From assembly GCA_046541805.1 (NCBI GenBank), contig JBKHCM010000018.1, positions 1 through 37,614 on the forward strand: a stretch of 37,614 nt of DNA, read 5' to 3'. The DNA comes from JAAAPF01 sp046541805 (lineage in GTDB: Bacteria; Pseudomonadota; Alphaproteobacteria; Geminicoccales; Geminicoccaceae). The notes under the pieces are model-generated. The model saw only the letters and a list, made by a program, of their open reading frames with translations. It was not told the origin of the DNA and made no database searches. The position numbers and the translations under genes were made by a program. Every line of letters begins with the position of its first letter. Position 1 is the stretch's first letter. Of this stretch, positions 17,726-26,042 are shown in pieces.

Positions 17726-19135
17726 GTGACGGTTATCACACGCTTCGCGCCTTCGCCCACCGGTTTCCTGCACATCGGCGGCGCGCGCACGGCGCTCTTC
17801 AACTGGCTCTACGCCCGCCATCACGGCGGCAAGTTCTTGTTGCGGATCGAGGACACCGATCGCGCCCGCTCGACTCACGAAGCCATCGACGCCATCTTCG
17901 ACGGTCTCGACTGGCTCGGCCTCGTCCCCGACGAGCCGCCCGTCTACCAGCACAGCCGGCGCGAGCGGCACGTCGACTGCGCGCTGCGCATGGTCGCCGA
18001 GGGCCGCGCCTATCGCTGCTGGTGCAGCCAGGAGGAACTCGAGGCGATGCGCGCGCGCGCCCGCGCCGAGAAGCGGCCGGTGCGCTACGACGGCACCTGG
18101 CGCGACCGCGACCCGCGCGAGGCGCCCGCGGGCGTCGACCCGGTGATCCGCATCAAGATGCCCCAAAGCGGCGAGAGCGTGATCGAGGACGAGGTCCAAG
18201 GCCGCGTCGTCGTCCAGAACGCCGAGCTCGACGACATGGTGCTGCTGCGCGCCGACGGCAGCCCCACCTACATGCTCTCGGTCGTGGTCGACGACCACGA
18301 CATGGGGGTCAGCCACGTCATCCGCGGCGACGACCACCTCAACAACGCCTTTCGCCAGGCCAAGGTGTTCGAGGCGCTGGGCTGGGCGCTGCCGAGCTTC
18401 GCCCACATCCCGCTGATCCACGGCCCCGACGGCGCCAAGCTCTCCAAGCGCCACGGGGCGTTGGGCGTCGCCGCCTACCGCGAGATGGGCTTTTTGCCGG
18501 AGGCGATGCGCAACTATCTTTTGCGCCTCGGCTGGGGCCACGGCGACGACGAGATCATCTCGACCGAGGACGCGATCCGCTGGTTCGATTTCGCCGGCTG
18601 CGGCCGCGCGGCGGCGCGCTTCGATCTCGACAAGCTGACCGCGCTCAACGCCCACTACCTGCGCGAACGCGACGACGAGGCGTTGGTCGACCTGGTGGTG
18701 CCGCGGCTGGAGGCCATGGGCCATCCCGTCGACGCCACCGGCCAGCAGCGCCTGCGCGCCGGGATGGGCGGGCTCAAGCAACGCGCCCGGCGGCTCGACG
18801 ACCTCGCCGAGGCGGCCGTCTTCTACGTCGCCGCGCGCCCGCTCGCCCTCGACGACAAGGCCCGCAAGCTCCTCGACGCCGACGCCCGCGCCCGGCTCGC
18901 CGCTTACCGCGCGGCCTTGGGGCGCGAGGAGCCGGCCTTCACCGAGACCGCGCTCGAGGCGCATGCCCGCGCCGTCGCCGAGCGTCTCGGCGTCGGCTTC
19001 GGCAAGCTGGCGCAGCCGATCCGCGCCGCCCTCACCGGCCGCGGGGTCTCGCCCGGGCTCTTCGAGGTGATGACGGCGCTCGGCCGCGACGAGGTGCTGG
19101 CGCGGCTCGACGACGCGCTGCATGAACGGGTTTGA
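17726..19135 (+). CDS. gltX: glutamate--tRNA ligase
   Basis: This 469-residue class I aminoacyl-tRNA synthetase charges tRNA-Glu (and possibly tRNA-Gln, before amidation by GatCAB). The HIGH-type motif is in FAPSPTGFLHIGGART (7-22) and the KMSKS-type motif is KLSKRHG (238-244). The N-terminal Rossmann domain is followed by the helical anticodon-binding region with normal length. The start is GTG 17726. comEC-gltX-gltA is a frequent alphaproteobacterial neighbourhood. Confidence 0.97.
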   Translation: MTVITRFAPSPTGFLHIGGARTALFNWLYARHHGGKFLLRIEDTDRARSTHEAIDAIFDGLDWLGLVPDEPPVYQHSRRERHVDCALRMVAEGRAYRCWCSQEELEAMRARARAEKRPVRYDGTWRDRDPREAPAGVDPVIRIKMPQSGESVIEDEVQGRVVVQNAELDDMVLLRADGSPTYMLSVVVDDHDMGVSHVIRGDDHLNNAFRQAKVFEALGWALPSFAHIPLIHGPDGAKLSKRHGALGVAAYREMGFLPEAMRNYLLRLGWGHGDDEIISTEDAIRWFDFAGCGRAAARFDLDKLTALNAHYLRERDDEALVDLVVPRLEAMGHPVDATGQQRLRAGMGGLKQRARRLDDLAEAAVFYVAARPLALDDKARKLLDADARARLAAYRAALGREEPAFTETALEAHARAVAERLGVGFGKLAQPIRAALTGRGVSPGLFEVMTALGRDEVLARLDDALHERV

Positions 19136-19163
19136 CACCCGAAAGGTCGCAGGCGTGGCCGAA

Positions 19164-19192
19164 TTGATCGGGGGCAATGGCGACCCTATGGT
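19164..19192 (+). promoter_or_regulatory. gltA promoter with an overlapping FNR-like site
   Basis: A -35 of TTGATC and a -10 of TATGGT are separated by 17 bases, with a start near 19199 and a leader of about 62 bases. Positions 19164-19177 read TTGAT CGGG GGCAA, matching 8 of 10 bases of the FNR box and overlapping the -35. A protein bound there would block polymerase. The promoter reading is firmer than the FNR-like site. Confidence 0.5.
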
Positions 19193-19261
19193 CCGCCCAC
19201 CGCTGCGGCGGGGGTGCCGCGTCGCACCGCGCTTAGACCCGCGAACGGAGGACGAAGGCAC

Positions 19262-20560
19262 ATGTCGAACGACACCAGCGCGAAATTGGTGAGCGGTGGT
19301 GAACCGGCCGCCGAGCTGCCGGTGCTTTCCGGGACCGTCGGACCCGCCGTCTTCGATATTCGTAAACTGTATGCGGAGACGGGTCGATTCACCTACGACC
19401 CCGGTTTCACCTCGACGGCGTCGTGCCGCTCGAAGATCACCTACATCGACGGGGACCGGGGCGTCCTGCTGCACCGCGGCTACCGGATCGAGGACCTCGC
19501 GGAGCACAGCGACTTCCTCGAGGTCTGCTATCTGATCCTCTACGGTGAGTTGCCGACGCGGCCGCAACTCGACACCTTCGTGAACGGTGTGACCTACCAC
19601 ACCATGGTTCACGAGCAGATCACCACCCTGATCCGTGGCTTCCGCCGCGACGCGCACCCGATGGCGGTGATGATCGCCGTCGTCGGCGCGCTGTCCGCCT
19701 TCTACCACGAAGATCTCGACATCAACGACCCGCACAACCGGATGATCGCGACCTACCGGTTGATCGCCAAGATGCCGACGATCGCGGCCATGGCCTTCAA
19801 GTACTCGCTGGGCCAGCCGTTCATGTATCCGCAGAACCACCTGTCCTACGCCGGCAACTTCCTGCACATGACCTTCGGCGTGCCGTGCGAGCCCTACAAG
19901 GTCGACCCGATCCTGGCGAGCGCGCTCGATCGGATCTTCATCCTGCACGCCGACCACGAGCAGAACGCGTCGACCTCGACGGTGCGGCTGGTGGGCTCGA
20001 CCGGGGCGTCGCCCTACGCCGCCATCTCCGCCGGCATCGCCTCGCTCTGGGGCCCGGCGCACGGCGGCGCCAACGAGGCGGTGGTGCAGATGCTGGGCGA
20101 GATCGGCTCGGTCGAGCGCATCCCCGAGTTCATCGCCCGCGCCAAGGACAAAGACGACCCGTTCCGCCTGATGGGCTTCGGCCACCGCGTCTACAAGAAC
20201 TACGATCCCCGCGCCGGCGTCCTGAAGTCCAGCGCTGACGAAGTCCTCGATCTCCTCGGCAAAAAGAACAACCCGAAGCTCGCCATCGCCAAGGAACTGG
20301 AGCGGATCGCGCTCGAGGACGAGTATTTCCGCGAGCGGAAGCTGTTTCCCAACGTCGACTTTTATTCCGGGATCATCCTGGAGGCGATGAACATCCCGAC
20401 CTCGATGTTCACGGCGATCTTCGCGCTGGCGCGGACCGTCGGCTGGCTCGCGCAGTGGAACGAGATGATCGAGGACCCCGAACAGAAGATCGGCCGTCCC
20501 CGCCAGCTCTACGTCGGCGCCGGCGAGCGCCCTTACGTGCCGGTCGAGCAGCGCGGTTGA
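19262..20560 (+). CDS. gltA: citrate synthase
   Basis: This 432-residue citrate synthase is of the Gram-negative hexameric, NADH-sensitive length class. It condenses acetyl-CoA with oxaloacetate to start the TCA cycle. The catalytic residues are seen as His267 (GPAHGGANEAV), His308 (GFGHRVYKNYDPR) and Asp366 (FPNVDFYSG), and the N-terminal region includes the usual YDPGF and YRGYPI-like patches (HRGYRIEDLA). The start ATG 19262 follows a GGAGG at a good distance. It has its own promoter after gltX and a strong hairpin after its stop. Confidence 0.98.
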   Translation: MSNDTSAKLVSGGEPAAELPVLSGTVGPAVFDIRKLYAETGRFTYDPGFTSTASCRSKITYIDGDRGVLLHRGYRIEDLAEHSDFLEVCYLILYGELPTRPQLDTFVNGVTYHTMVHEQITTLIRGFRRDAHPMAVMIAVVGALSAFYHEDLDINDPHNRMIATYRLIAKMPTIAAMAFKYSLGQPFMYPQNHLSYAGNFLHMTFGVPCEPYKVDPILASALDRIFILHADHEQNASTSTVRLVGSTGASPYAAISAGIASLWGPAHGGANEAVVQMLGEIGSVERIPEFIARAKDKDDPFRLMGFGHRVYKNYDPRAGVLKSSADEVLDLLGKKNNPKLAIAKELERIALEDEYFRERKLFPNVDFYSGIILEAMNIPTSMFTAIFALARTVGWLAQWNEMIEDPEQKIGRPRQLYVGAGERPYVPVEQRG

Positions 20561-20565
20561 CCCCG

Positions 20566-20585
20566 CCACCGGCGCGGGCCGGTGG
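20566..20585 (+). terminator. hairpin after gltA
   Basis: A perfect 8-bp stem (CCACCGGC / GCCGGTGG) with a 4-base loop begins 5 bases after the gltA stop. No T-run follows, so if it ends transcription it does so as a GC-rich hairpin, or it protects the 3' end. Confidence 0.45.
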
Positions 20586-20806
20586 GCCTGCGCCGGCCGC
20601 TCGCAGCCGCCGGTTGGCCGGCCCGCGCACCGGCGGCCGCGCTGCGGCACCGATCTTCCATCATGGCGCTAAAGTCGAGAAATCGGCGGGCCGGATTGCT
20701 TTGCGGCCTCCGGCGCCGTCGTCCACAACGAGCGGATCGAAGGATCGGGTGGCACCACAACGAACGACCGTCGCTTCGCGCGAGCGACGTTGAGAGGCGA
20801 GACGCG

Positions 20807-21214
20807 ATGTTCACGATCGACCCCGACAAAGTCCGCTTCGTCATCGAGAAGGCGCGGATCTTCGACGCGGGGATGGAGAACGGCGACGAGGACGACGAGC
20901 TCGAGGCAACCGGGCCGCACACCAGCGACGAACTCTTGGAGGACGCCGACCTCGACGAGAGTCCCGAGACCGACGCCATGTACGGCGAGCTCCGCGAGAT
21001 CATCAACGAGCTCAACGAGGACGAGCAGGCCGAGCTGGTGGCGCTGACCTGGGTTGGGCGCGGCAGCTACGGCCCCGACGAATGGGACCAGGCGCTCGAG
21101 GAGGCCAACCGGGTCCACAACGACCGCACCGCCGAGTACCTGCTCGGGATGCCGCTCCTCGCCGACTATTTGGCCGAGGGGCTGTCGGCGTTCGGCGAGA
21201 GCATCGAGGAGTAG
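20807..21214 (+). CDS. DUF3775 domain-containing protein
   Basis: This 135-residue, strongly acidic, soluble protein starts MFTIDPDKVRFVIEKARIFD. An acidic linker follows (about 27-60), then a helical region reading ELNEDEQAELVALTWVGRG and NRTAEYLLGMPLLADYLAEGL-like sequence (LLGMPLLADYLAEGLSAFG). The pattern fits the DUF3775 family, found mainly in alphaproteobacteria, with no known function. The ATG at 20807 was chosen because the upstream frame is arginine/alanine-rich and a GAGAGGCGAG precedes the ATG. It is monocistronic, facing a decayed thiolase. Confidence 0.85.
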   Translation: MFTIDPDKVRFVIEKARIFDAGMENGDEDDELEATGPHTSDELLEDADLDESPETDAMYGELREIINELNEDEQAELVALTWVGRGSYGPDEWDQALEEANRVHNDRTAEYLLGMPLLADYLAEGLSAFGESIEE

Positions 21215-21244
21215 CCCCGCGCCGGCGTCGGGCCTCGGCGTCGC

Positions 21245-21687
21245 CGCTCGAGCACGCTCGCGGAGTTCGCGACGGCGACAGCGCCCCTCTTGAAGACGCC
21301 GGCGAAGCCGCCTTCGCTCTCACCCTCCGCCTCGAGATCGCCAGATGGGACGCGCGTCTCTCGCCGATCGGGGCGCGCCGCGACCGCCTGACAGCGATCA
21401 TGTCGAGGCCCAGGTGGATCGCGGCGCTGCCGGCGGCACCGGCGTACTCGACCGGCGTCGCCGGCTTGACGCGCGGTGCCGGATCGCGGCCGAGGACGAG
21501 CGAGGCCGGACATGCCTGCCGCCGGAAGCCGCCGTGCAAGCGGGCGATGTCGACGGCTTCGACGGCCGTCGGCTCGCGCGGCGTGGGCGAGCGCCGCGGC
21601 GGCGACCTCGAAGATCGGATGCGCGACCGTAGGGTCCGCGCTCGTGGCGAAGCCGATTGGCGACCACCCGATGATGGCGCCGGTCAT
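21245..21687 (-). pseudogene. decayed thiolase (acetyl-CoA acetyltransferase) N-terminal fragment
   Basis: The 543-base gap 21215-21757 is not empty: joining two minus frames gives the first part of a thiolase-superfamily protein. Frame A opens at ATG 21687 (AAAGG upstream) with MTGAIIGWSPIGFATSADP and FEVAAAALAHAAR. Near 21575 the reading must shift by one base into frame B, giving VDIARLHGGFRRQACPASLV, RVKPATPVEYAGAAGSAAIH and LGLDMIAV. Near 21390 it shifts back to frame A with EGGFAGVFKR. Intact relatives have a cysteine nucleophile in a motif like NACATGSAA; here it reads YAGAAGSAA, so the cysteine is lost. The remaining three quarters of the gene is absent. The end is approximate. Family assignment is from remembered motif similarity. 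Confidence 0.6.
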
Positions 21688-21757
21688 GGGAGCCTTTCCG
21701 AAACGCACCCCCGCCGCGGCTGGACGCCGGCGCACGCCGCGACGATGCTCGCGGCCG

Positions 21758-22804
21758 ATGAACGCCGCGCCGCCCCCGCCGTCGACCTTTCAGCGCGTCC
21801 GTATCCACCGCCCCGGCGGCTACCACCGACTGCGGCTCGAGCCGTTCTCGCCGCCGGCGCCCGGACCGGGCCAGGTCCGCGTGCGCACTCGCGCCATCGG
21901 GGTGAACTTCGCCGACGGCCTCGTCCGCATGGGCGTCTACGCGCCGGCCAGACGCGATGTCGGCTGGCCGATCACGCCCGGCTTCGAGCTCGCGGGCGAG
22001 ATCGACGCCGTCGGCCCCGACCTCGACCCGACAGACCATCTGGGGCGCCCGGTCGTCGCGCTCACCCGCTTCGACGCCTACGCCGAGGCGGTCACGGTCG
22101 ACGCCGCCCTCACCTTTCCGCTGCCCGCCGGCTGGTCGATGGCGGCGGGCGCCGCCGTGCCCGTGCAGGCGCTCACCGCCCGCCACGCGCTGCGCCTCGC
22201 CGGCGCGCCGGCCGGCTCGCCCGTCCTCGTCCACAGCGCCGCCGGCGGCGTCGGCCACTGGCTCGTCCAGCTCGCCCGCGCCGACGGGCTCGCCGTCACC
22301 GGCAGCGTCGGGCGGGGCGAGAAGTGCCGCGCCGTCCGCGGCCTCGGTGCGAGGCACTGCCTCGTCCGCGACGGCGCCGCCGACCGGACGGACGCCACCG
22401 CCTATCAGGCGGTGTTCGACGCCCAGGGACCGGCGAGCTGGCGGCGCTCCTATCGCCGCCTCGCGCCTACCGGCCGGCTCGTCGTCTACGGCGCCCACGG
22501 CCTCACCGGCGGCGGCGGCGTGCGCTGGTGGCGCAGCGGCTGGGCCTACCTCACCCGGCCGCGCTTCGATCCGATGCGGCTGTGCGCCGACAACCGCGGC
22601 GTGCTCGGCTTCAACCTCGCCTATCTGTTCGACCGGCGGGCGGAGATGCGCGCGGACCTCGCCGCCGTCACCGCCTTGGTCGACGCCGGCACGGTCCGCC
22701 TGCCGCCGATCGCCACCCTGCCGCTCGCCGAGGTGGCCGAAGCCCACCGCCGGCTCGAGAGCGGGGCGACCGTCGGCAAGCTCGTGCTGGTGACCGAGGC
22801 CTGA
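21758..22804 (+). CDS. zinc-free medium-chain reductase (quinone oxidoreductase / VAT-1-like)
   Basis: This 348-residue MDR-superfamily enzyme has a GroES-like N-terminal domain (VRVRTRAIGVNFADGLVRMG, about 40-59; GFELAGEIDAVG, 75-86) and a Rossmann cofactor domain with HSAAGGVGHWLVQLA (159-173), typical of NADPH-binding quinone oxidoreductases. The cysteine/histidine zinc ligands of alcohol dehydrogenases are absent. The C-terminal part (RLAPTGRLVVYGAHG, NRGVLGFNLAYLF) is like VAT-1 homologues. It probably reduces quinones or enoyl compounds with NADPH. ATG 21758 was chosen because family similarity starts shortly after it. It diverges from the broken thiolase, which may once have shared its pathway. 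Confidence 0.88.
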   Translation: MNAAPPPPSTFQRVRIHRPGGYHRLRLEPFSPPAPGPGQVRVRTRAIGVNFADGLVRMGVYAPARRDVGWPITPGFELAGEIDAVGPDLDPTDHLGRPVVALTRFDAYAEAVTVDAALTFPLPAGWSMAAGAAVPVQALTARHALRLAGAPAGSPVLVHSAAGGVGHWLVQLARADGLAVTGSVGRGEKCRAVRGLGARHCLVRDGAADRTDATAYQAVFDAQGPASWRRSYRRLAPTGRLVVYGAHGLTGGGGVRWWRSGWAYLTRPRFDPMRLCADNRGVLGFNLAYLFDRRAEMRADLAAVTALVDAGTVRLPPIATLPLAEVAEAHRRLESGATVGKLVLVTEA

Positions 22805-22925
22805 GCCTCGAGCTCTGGCCCCGGCCCTCGCCGTCGCCGGCGCGCGCGTCGCCGGGCTCGTGCGCGGCTTTTCGAGGTCGGCGGGGCGAGGGCGCGGGCG
22901 GGCGACGGTCCGCCGCCGGAGGCGA

Positions 22926-23594
22926 TCAGGCCTCGACGCGGCACCGGCCGTAGCGCACGTAGCCACCGATGCCGGCGAGGCCGCCGATGAACAGCCAGGC
23001 CGCCGCCGGCAGCGGCACCACTTGCCCGGTGATGCCGGCGATGCTGAAGCTGTCGCCCTTTTGCGCGCTGAACGTCAACGTCGCGTTCGGCGCCAACGTG
23101 TCCCCGGCATAGACGAGGGTCGACGTCTTGTTGTCCGGATCACTGGCGTCGGCCGTCCGCCAAGCCCAACGCTCGGAACTCTGAAAGCGCGTGCCGTCCA
23201 CGACAATTCCAGTTGGATCACTAAAGAAATGCCCGTCGTCACCGGCATTGGCAATGCCGACGCTCTCGAGCTTGAACGGACCGAGGAACGTCAGTGTGAT
23301 CGATTCACTGAACCCGAACCCGAGAACGTTGTCGACCTCGTCGCCGAGCCCGAACGCGTCGGGACCGACCCCGAGACCGGCGCCACCCGTCTGCGTCAGT
23401 TGATCATGCCAGTCGTTGCCGGATGCCGTCGCCTTCACGATCCCGTCGAATGTGCTGGACGCACCCAAAGCCGCGGTCCCATCGTCCGTGAAATCGACCG
23501 TGAACGGGTCGAGCCCGGGTTCGATCGACGAGAACGCGGCATGCCCGGGCGCCGTGATCAGGGCAAGGCCCAAGGCGGCAAGGAATACACGCAC
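22926..23594 (-). CDS. secreted VPLPA-CTERM (exosortase-sorted) protein
   Basis: This roughly 222-residue exported protein has an N-terminal signal peptide (VRVFLAALGLALITAPGHA, cut before AFS). A beta-rich, Gly/Thr/Asp-rich ectodomain follows, and the C-terminus carries the three-part sorting signal: VPLPAAAWLFIGGLAGIGG plus a basic tail (YVRYGRCR). VPLPA-CTERM tails are processed by exosortase-type enzymes and are linked to extracellular polysaccharide. The GTG at 23594 is chosen because GGAG lies 9 bases upstream and it opens the signal peptide directly; the open frame extends 15 codons further. Local GC is lower than in the neighbours, suggesting relaxed or foreign codon use. The ectodomain family is not recognised, and no exosortase is in this window. 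Confidence 0.85.
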   Translation of the reverse strand: MRVFLAALGLALITAPGHAAFSSIEPGLDPFTVDFTDDGTAALGASSTFDGIVKATASGNDWHDQLTQTGGAGLGVGPDAFGLGDEVDNVLGFGFSESITLTFLGPFKLESVGIANAGDDGHFFSDPTGIVVDGTRFQSSERWAWRTADASDPDNKTSTLVYAGDTLAPNATLTFSAQKGDSFSIAGITGQVVPLPAAAWLFIGGLAGIGGYVRYGRCRVEA

Positions 23595-23751
23595 GACGTT
23601 TTCTCCAACGATAAAGCAAAGATGGAGGGCGAGTAACACGGCGGCCGATCCGAACGCAAGGGGGCCCTTTGCGCTCGTGGTATTTTCAAGATGGGAGCAA
23701 ACGGGTCCCTTTTTTTTACGCGTTGGGGTTCTGTGCTCCGCAAGCCCGGGT

Positions 23752-23770
23752 CCCGTGCCGGGCGCACGGG
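23752..23770 (-). terminator. hairpin after the glycerate kinase gene
   Basis: A perfect 7-bp stem (CCCGTGC / GCACGGG on the plus strand) with a 5-base loop lies 11 bases past the kinase stop on its strand. It lacks a following U-run. An eight-T run at 23710-23717 (plus strand; A8 on minus) lies further on, upstream of the VPLPA gene, and might serve as an A-tract for that gene's promoter. Confidence 0.4.
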
Positions 23771-23780
23771 GCGCTGATGC

Positions 23781-25049
23781 TCACCGGTGGATGAGCACGC
23801 CCCGAAAATCATTGACGTTCGTCAATGTCGGTCCGGTGACCAGGAGGTCGTCGACCGCGGCGAAGGCCGAATAGGCGTCGTTGGCGGCGAGCCGCGCCGC
23901 CGGGTCGAGGCCGGCGGCGCGCATGCGGGCGAGTGTGTCGGGCAGAACGAAGGCGCCGGCGTTGTCCTCGGCGCCGTCGATGCCGTCGGTGTCGGCCGCG
24001 ACGGCGGCGATCCCCGTCGCCCCGTCGAGGGCGAGCGCCAGGCCCAACAGGAACTCGGTGTTGCGCCCGCCCCTGCCGCCCTCGCCCGTGACGGTGACCG
24101 TCGTCTCGCCGCCCGAAAGGATGACCGCCGGGGCCGCCACCGGCTCGCCGACGCGGGCGGCGTAGCGCGCGATGCCGGCCAGCGCCGTGCCGACCTCGCG
24201 GGCCTCGCCCTCGATGGCGTCGCCGAGGACCAGCGGCGTGAGACCTTCGGCGCGCGCCGCCGCGGCGGCGGCGTCGAGCGACGCCTTGGGCGTGGCGACG
24301 AGGCGGGTCTCGGCGCGGGCGAGCGCGGGATCGCCGGGCTTCGGCGTCTCGTTGGCAGGGTCCTCCAGGGCGCGGCGGGCGGCCTCCGGCAGGTCGAGGG
24401 CGTAGCGGCGGACGATCTCGCGGGCGTCCGCGAGCGTCGAGGGGTCCGCCACGGTCGGCCCCGAGGCCACGGCCGACGGATCGTCGCCGGGCACGTCGGA
24501 GATCAGCAGCGAGACGACCCGCGCCGGATGGGCCGTCGCCGCGAGCCGGCCACCCTTGACGCCCGAGAGGTGGCGGCGGACCGTGTTCATCTCGCGGATG
24601 TCGGCGCCCGAGCGCAGCAGCGCGCGGTTGACCGCCTGCTTGTCCTCGAGCGTCAGCCCTGGCGCCGGCACGGTCAAGAGCGCCGAGCCGCCGCCCGAGA
24701 TCAGCGCCACGACGAGGTCGTCCTCGCCGAGCGCCGAGACCCGCTCGACGATGCGCCGCGCCGCGTCGAAGCCGGCCCGATCGGGCGTCGGATGCGCCGC
24801 CTCGACGATCTCGATGCGCGCGCACCTTACCCCGTGGCCGTAGCGGGTGACGACGAGGCCGTCGAGCGGACCGTCCCAGGCCGCGTCGAACGCCCGCGCC
24901 ATCGCCGCCGACGCCTTGCCGGCACCGACCACGACCGTGCGGCCCTTCGGCCGCTTCGGCAGATGCGCCGGCACGATGCGCGCCGGGTCGGCCGCGGCGA
25001 CCGCGGCGTCGAACAGCCGGCGCAGGAGCGCCCGCGGGTCGTCCATCAT
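23781..25049 (-). CDS. glycerate 2-kinase (MOFRL family, GckA/TtuD type)
   Basis: This 422-residue protein is of the DUF4147/MOFRL glycerate kinase type, once annotated as hydroxypyruvate reductase TtuD. The N-terminal domain has VVVGAGKASAAMA and VVTRYGHG, ALISGGGSALL is the conserved glycine-rich phosphate-binding segment, and MNTVRRHLSGVKGGRLA follows. The C-terminal MOFRL domain has ILSGGETTVTVTG, GRNTEFLLGLA and DTDGIDG. It phosphorylates D-glycerate to 2-phosphoglycerate using ATP, feeding glycolate, tartronate or serine-cycle carbon into central metabolism. ATG 25049 follows a GGGAGG; ATG 25046 is equally possible. The 259-base gap upstream (25050-25308) holds the tandem repeat below. 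Confidence 0.92.
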   Translation of the reverse strand: MMDDPRALLRRLFDAAVAAADPARIVPAHLPKRPKGRTVVVGAGKASAAMARAFDAAWDGPLDGLVVTRYGHGVRCARIEIVEAAHPTPDRAGFDAARRIVERVSALGEDDLVVALISGGGSALLTVPAPGLTLEDKQAVNRALLRSGADIREMNTVRRHLSGVKGGRLAATAHPARVVSLLISDVPGDDPSAVASGPTVADPSTLADAREIVRRYALDLPEAARRALEDPANETPKPGDPALARAETRLVATPKASLDAAAAAARAEGLTPLVLGDAIEGEAREVGTALAGIARYAARVGEPVAAPAVILSGGETTVTVTGEGGRGGRNTEFLLGLALALDGATGIAAVAADTDGIDGAEDNAGAFVLPDTLARMRAAGLDPAARLAANDAYSAFAAVDDLLVTGPTLTNVNDFRGVLIHR

Positions 25050-25183
25050 CTCGCCTCCCCCTCGTGACGGGGCGGTTCGATAAGGGCGCGCGGGCGGGTC
25101 CGCAAGGTCGCCCGCCGCTTCGCCACCTTCGTGGGCGGCGCGACGGCGGGCGGTTTCGGTTAGCTTGGATCGCGGCGCGCGGT

Positions 25184-25222
25184 GCCTTCGGGCGGCGCCT
25201 TCGGGCGGCGCCTTCGGGCGGC
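25184..25222. repeat. three perfect copies of a 13-base tandem repeat
   Basis: The unit GCCTTCGGGCGGC is repeated three times without mismatch between the SRAP gene stop and the kinase start. The unit is not a multiple of three, so it is not coding. Confidence 0.8.
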
Positions 25223-25228
25223 GAAGGC
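25210..25228 (-). terminator. hairpin formed by the last repeat copy
   Basis: The third 13-base copy runs into CGAAGGC, making a perfect 7-bp stem (GCCTTCG / CGAAGGC) with a 5-base loop. It lies about 80 bases after the SRAP stop on that gene's strand and could end its transcript. There is no U-tract. Confidence 0.35.
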
Positions 25229-25308
25229 GGATCGCTCGCGAGTTTTGACGAACGAACCCAGATCGCCACTTTGTCTTTATCAATCAGGGCGTTGTCGGCG
25301 GATCGGCC

Positions 25309-25989
25309 CTACGGCCCGAGTTCCGGCGGCGGGGCGATCAGCTCAGGGTCGTCGTTCTTCACGTTGTTCACCCGCTGGTCGACCGGGCGAAAGCGCAGCG
25401 TGCCTTCGGGGGCGGGGCCGACGAGGCTGCGGGCCTCGTCCGGCGCGGCGTCGAGCCAGGCGTCCCAGTGGGCGGCCGTGAGCACCAGCGGCATGCGGTG
25501 GTGGAGATGCGCGATGTCGGCGCTGGCGTCGGTGGTGACGATCGTGCAGCTCCAGAGATCGCCGTTCTCGGGGTCGCGCCAGCGCTCGAACAGGCCGCCC
25601 AGCGCCATCGGCCCGCCGGCGGCCGGCTCCAGGACGTAGGGCCGCTTGCGGCCGTTCTCGCTGTGCCACTCGTAGAAGCCGTCGGCGGGGATCAGGCAGC
25701 GCCGGGACTTGAAGGCGGCGCGGAAGGCCGGCTTCTCGTGGACGCTCTCGCCGCGGGCGTTGATCATCTTGGCGGCGAGGCTGCGGTCCTTCGCCCAGGA
25801 GGGGATCAGCCCCCAGTGCATCATGGCGAGCCCGCGCCCGCCCGCCTTGTTGCGGCCGACGGTGGCCACCTCCTGCGTCGGCGCGATGTTGTAGCGTGGC
25901 CCGAGGTTCACCCGCTGGTCGGTGGGCGCGAGCCCGAAGGTGCGCGCGAGCGTGTCGACGGAGCTGTAGAGGAGAAACCGTCCGCACAT
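25309..25989 (-). CDS. yedK: SRAP family abasic-site DNA-protein crosslink protein
   Basis: This 226-residue HMCES/YedK-family protein shields abasic sites in single-stranded DNA. The invariant Cys2 (MCGRF) is exposed after removal of the initiator methionine and forms a thiazolidine link with the abasic sugar. The other active-site residues are visible: PRYNIAPTQ (Asn34), INARGES (Asn77), DGFYEW (Glu107) and HHRMP (His163). The length is normal for bacterial members. The start is ATG 25989. It is transcribed toward the glycerate kinase, after a gap with the tandem repeat, and follows two small membrane ORFs on the same strand. Confidence 0.96.
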   Translation of the reverse strand: MCGRFLLYSSVDTLARTFGLAPTDQRVNLGPRYNIAPTQEVATVGRNKAGGRGLAMMHWGLIPSWAKDRSLAAKMINARGESVHEKPAFRAAFKSRRCLIPADGFYEWHSENGRKRPYVLEPAAGGPMALGGLFERWRDPENGDLWSCTIVTTDASADIAHLHHRMPLVLTAAHWDAWLDAAPDEARSLVGPAPEGTLRFRPVDQRVNNVKNDDPELIAPPPELGP

Positions 25990-26042
25990 GGCGGCGAGGA
26001 TGGCCGGCCGGGGCGGCGCTTACAAGCCCGCCGCCACGCCGC

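Noticed and set aside
17594..20650. 1018-codon minus-strand ORF over gltX and gltA
   Set aside because: Spans two well-defined genes and an intergenic region; repetitive val/glu/asp/arg composition of an antisense shadow.
23710..23717. Eight-T run as an intrinsic terminator on the plus strand
   Set aside because: No plus-strand gene ends nearby and no convincing stem precedes it (only GGGA/TCCC).
25270..25283. TTTGT-N4-ATCAA as an FNR box upstream of the glycerate kinase
   Set aside because: One half is poor and it lies about 220 bases from the start codon with no clear promoter near it.
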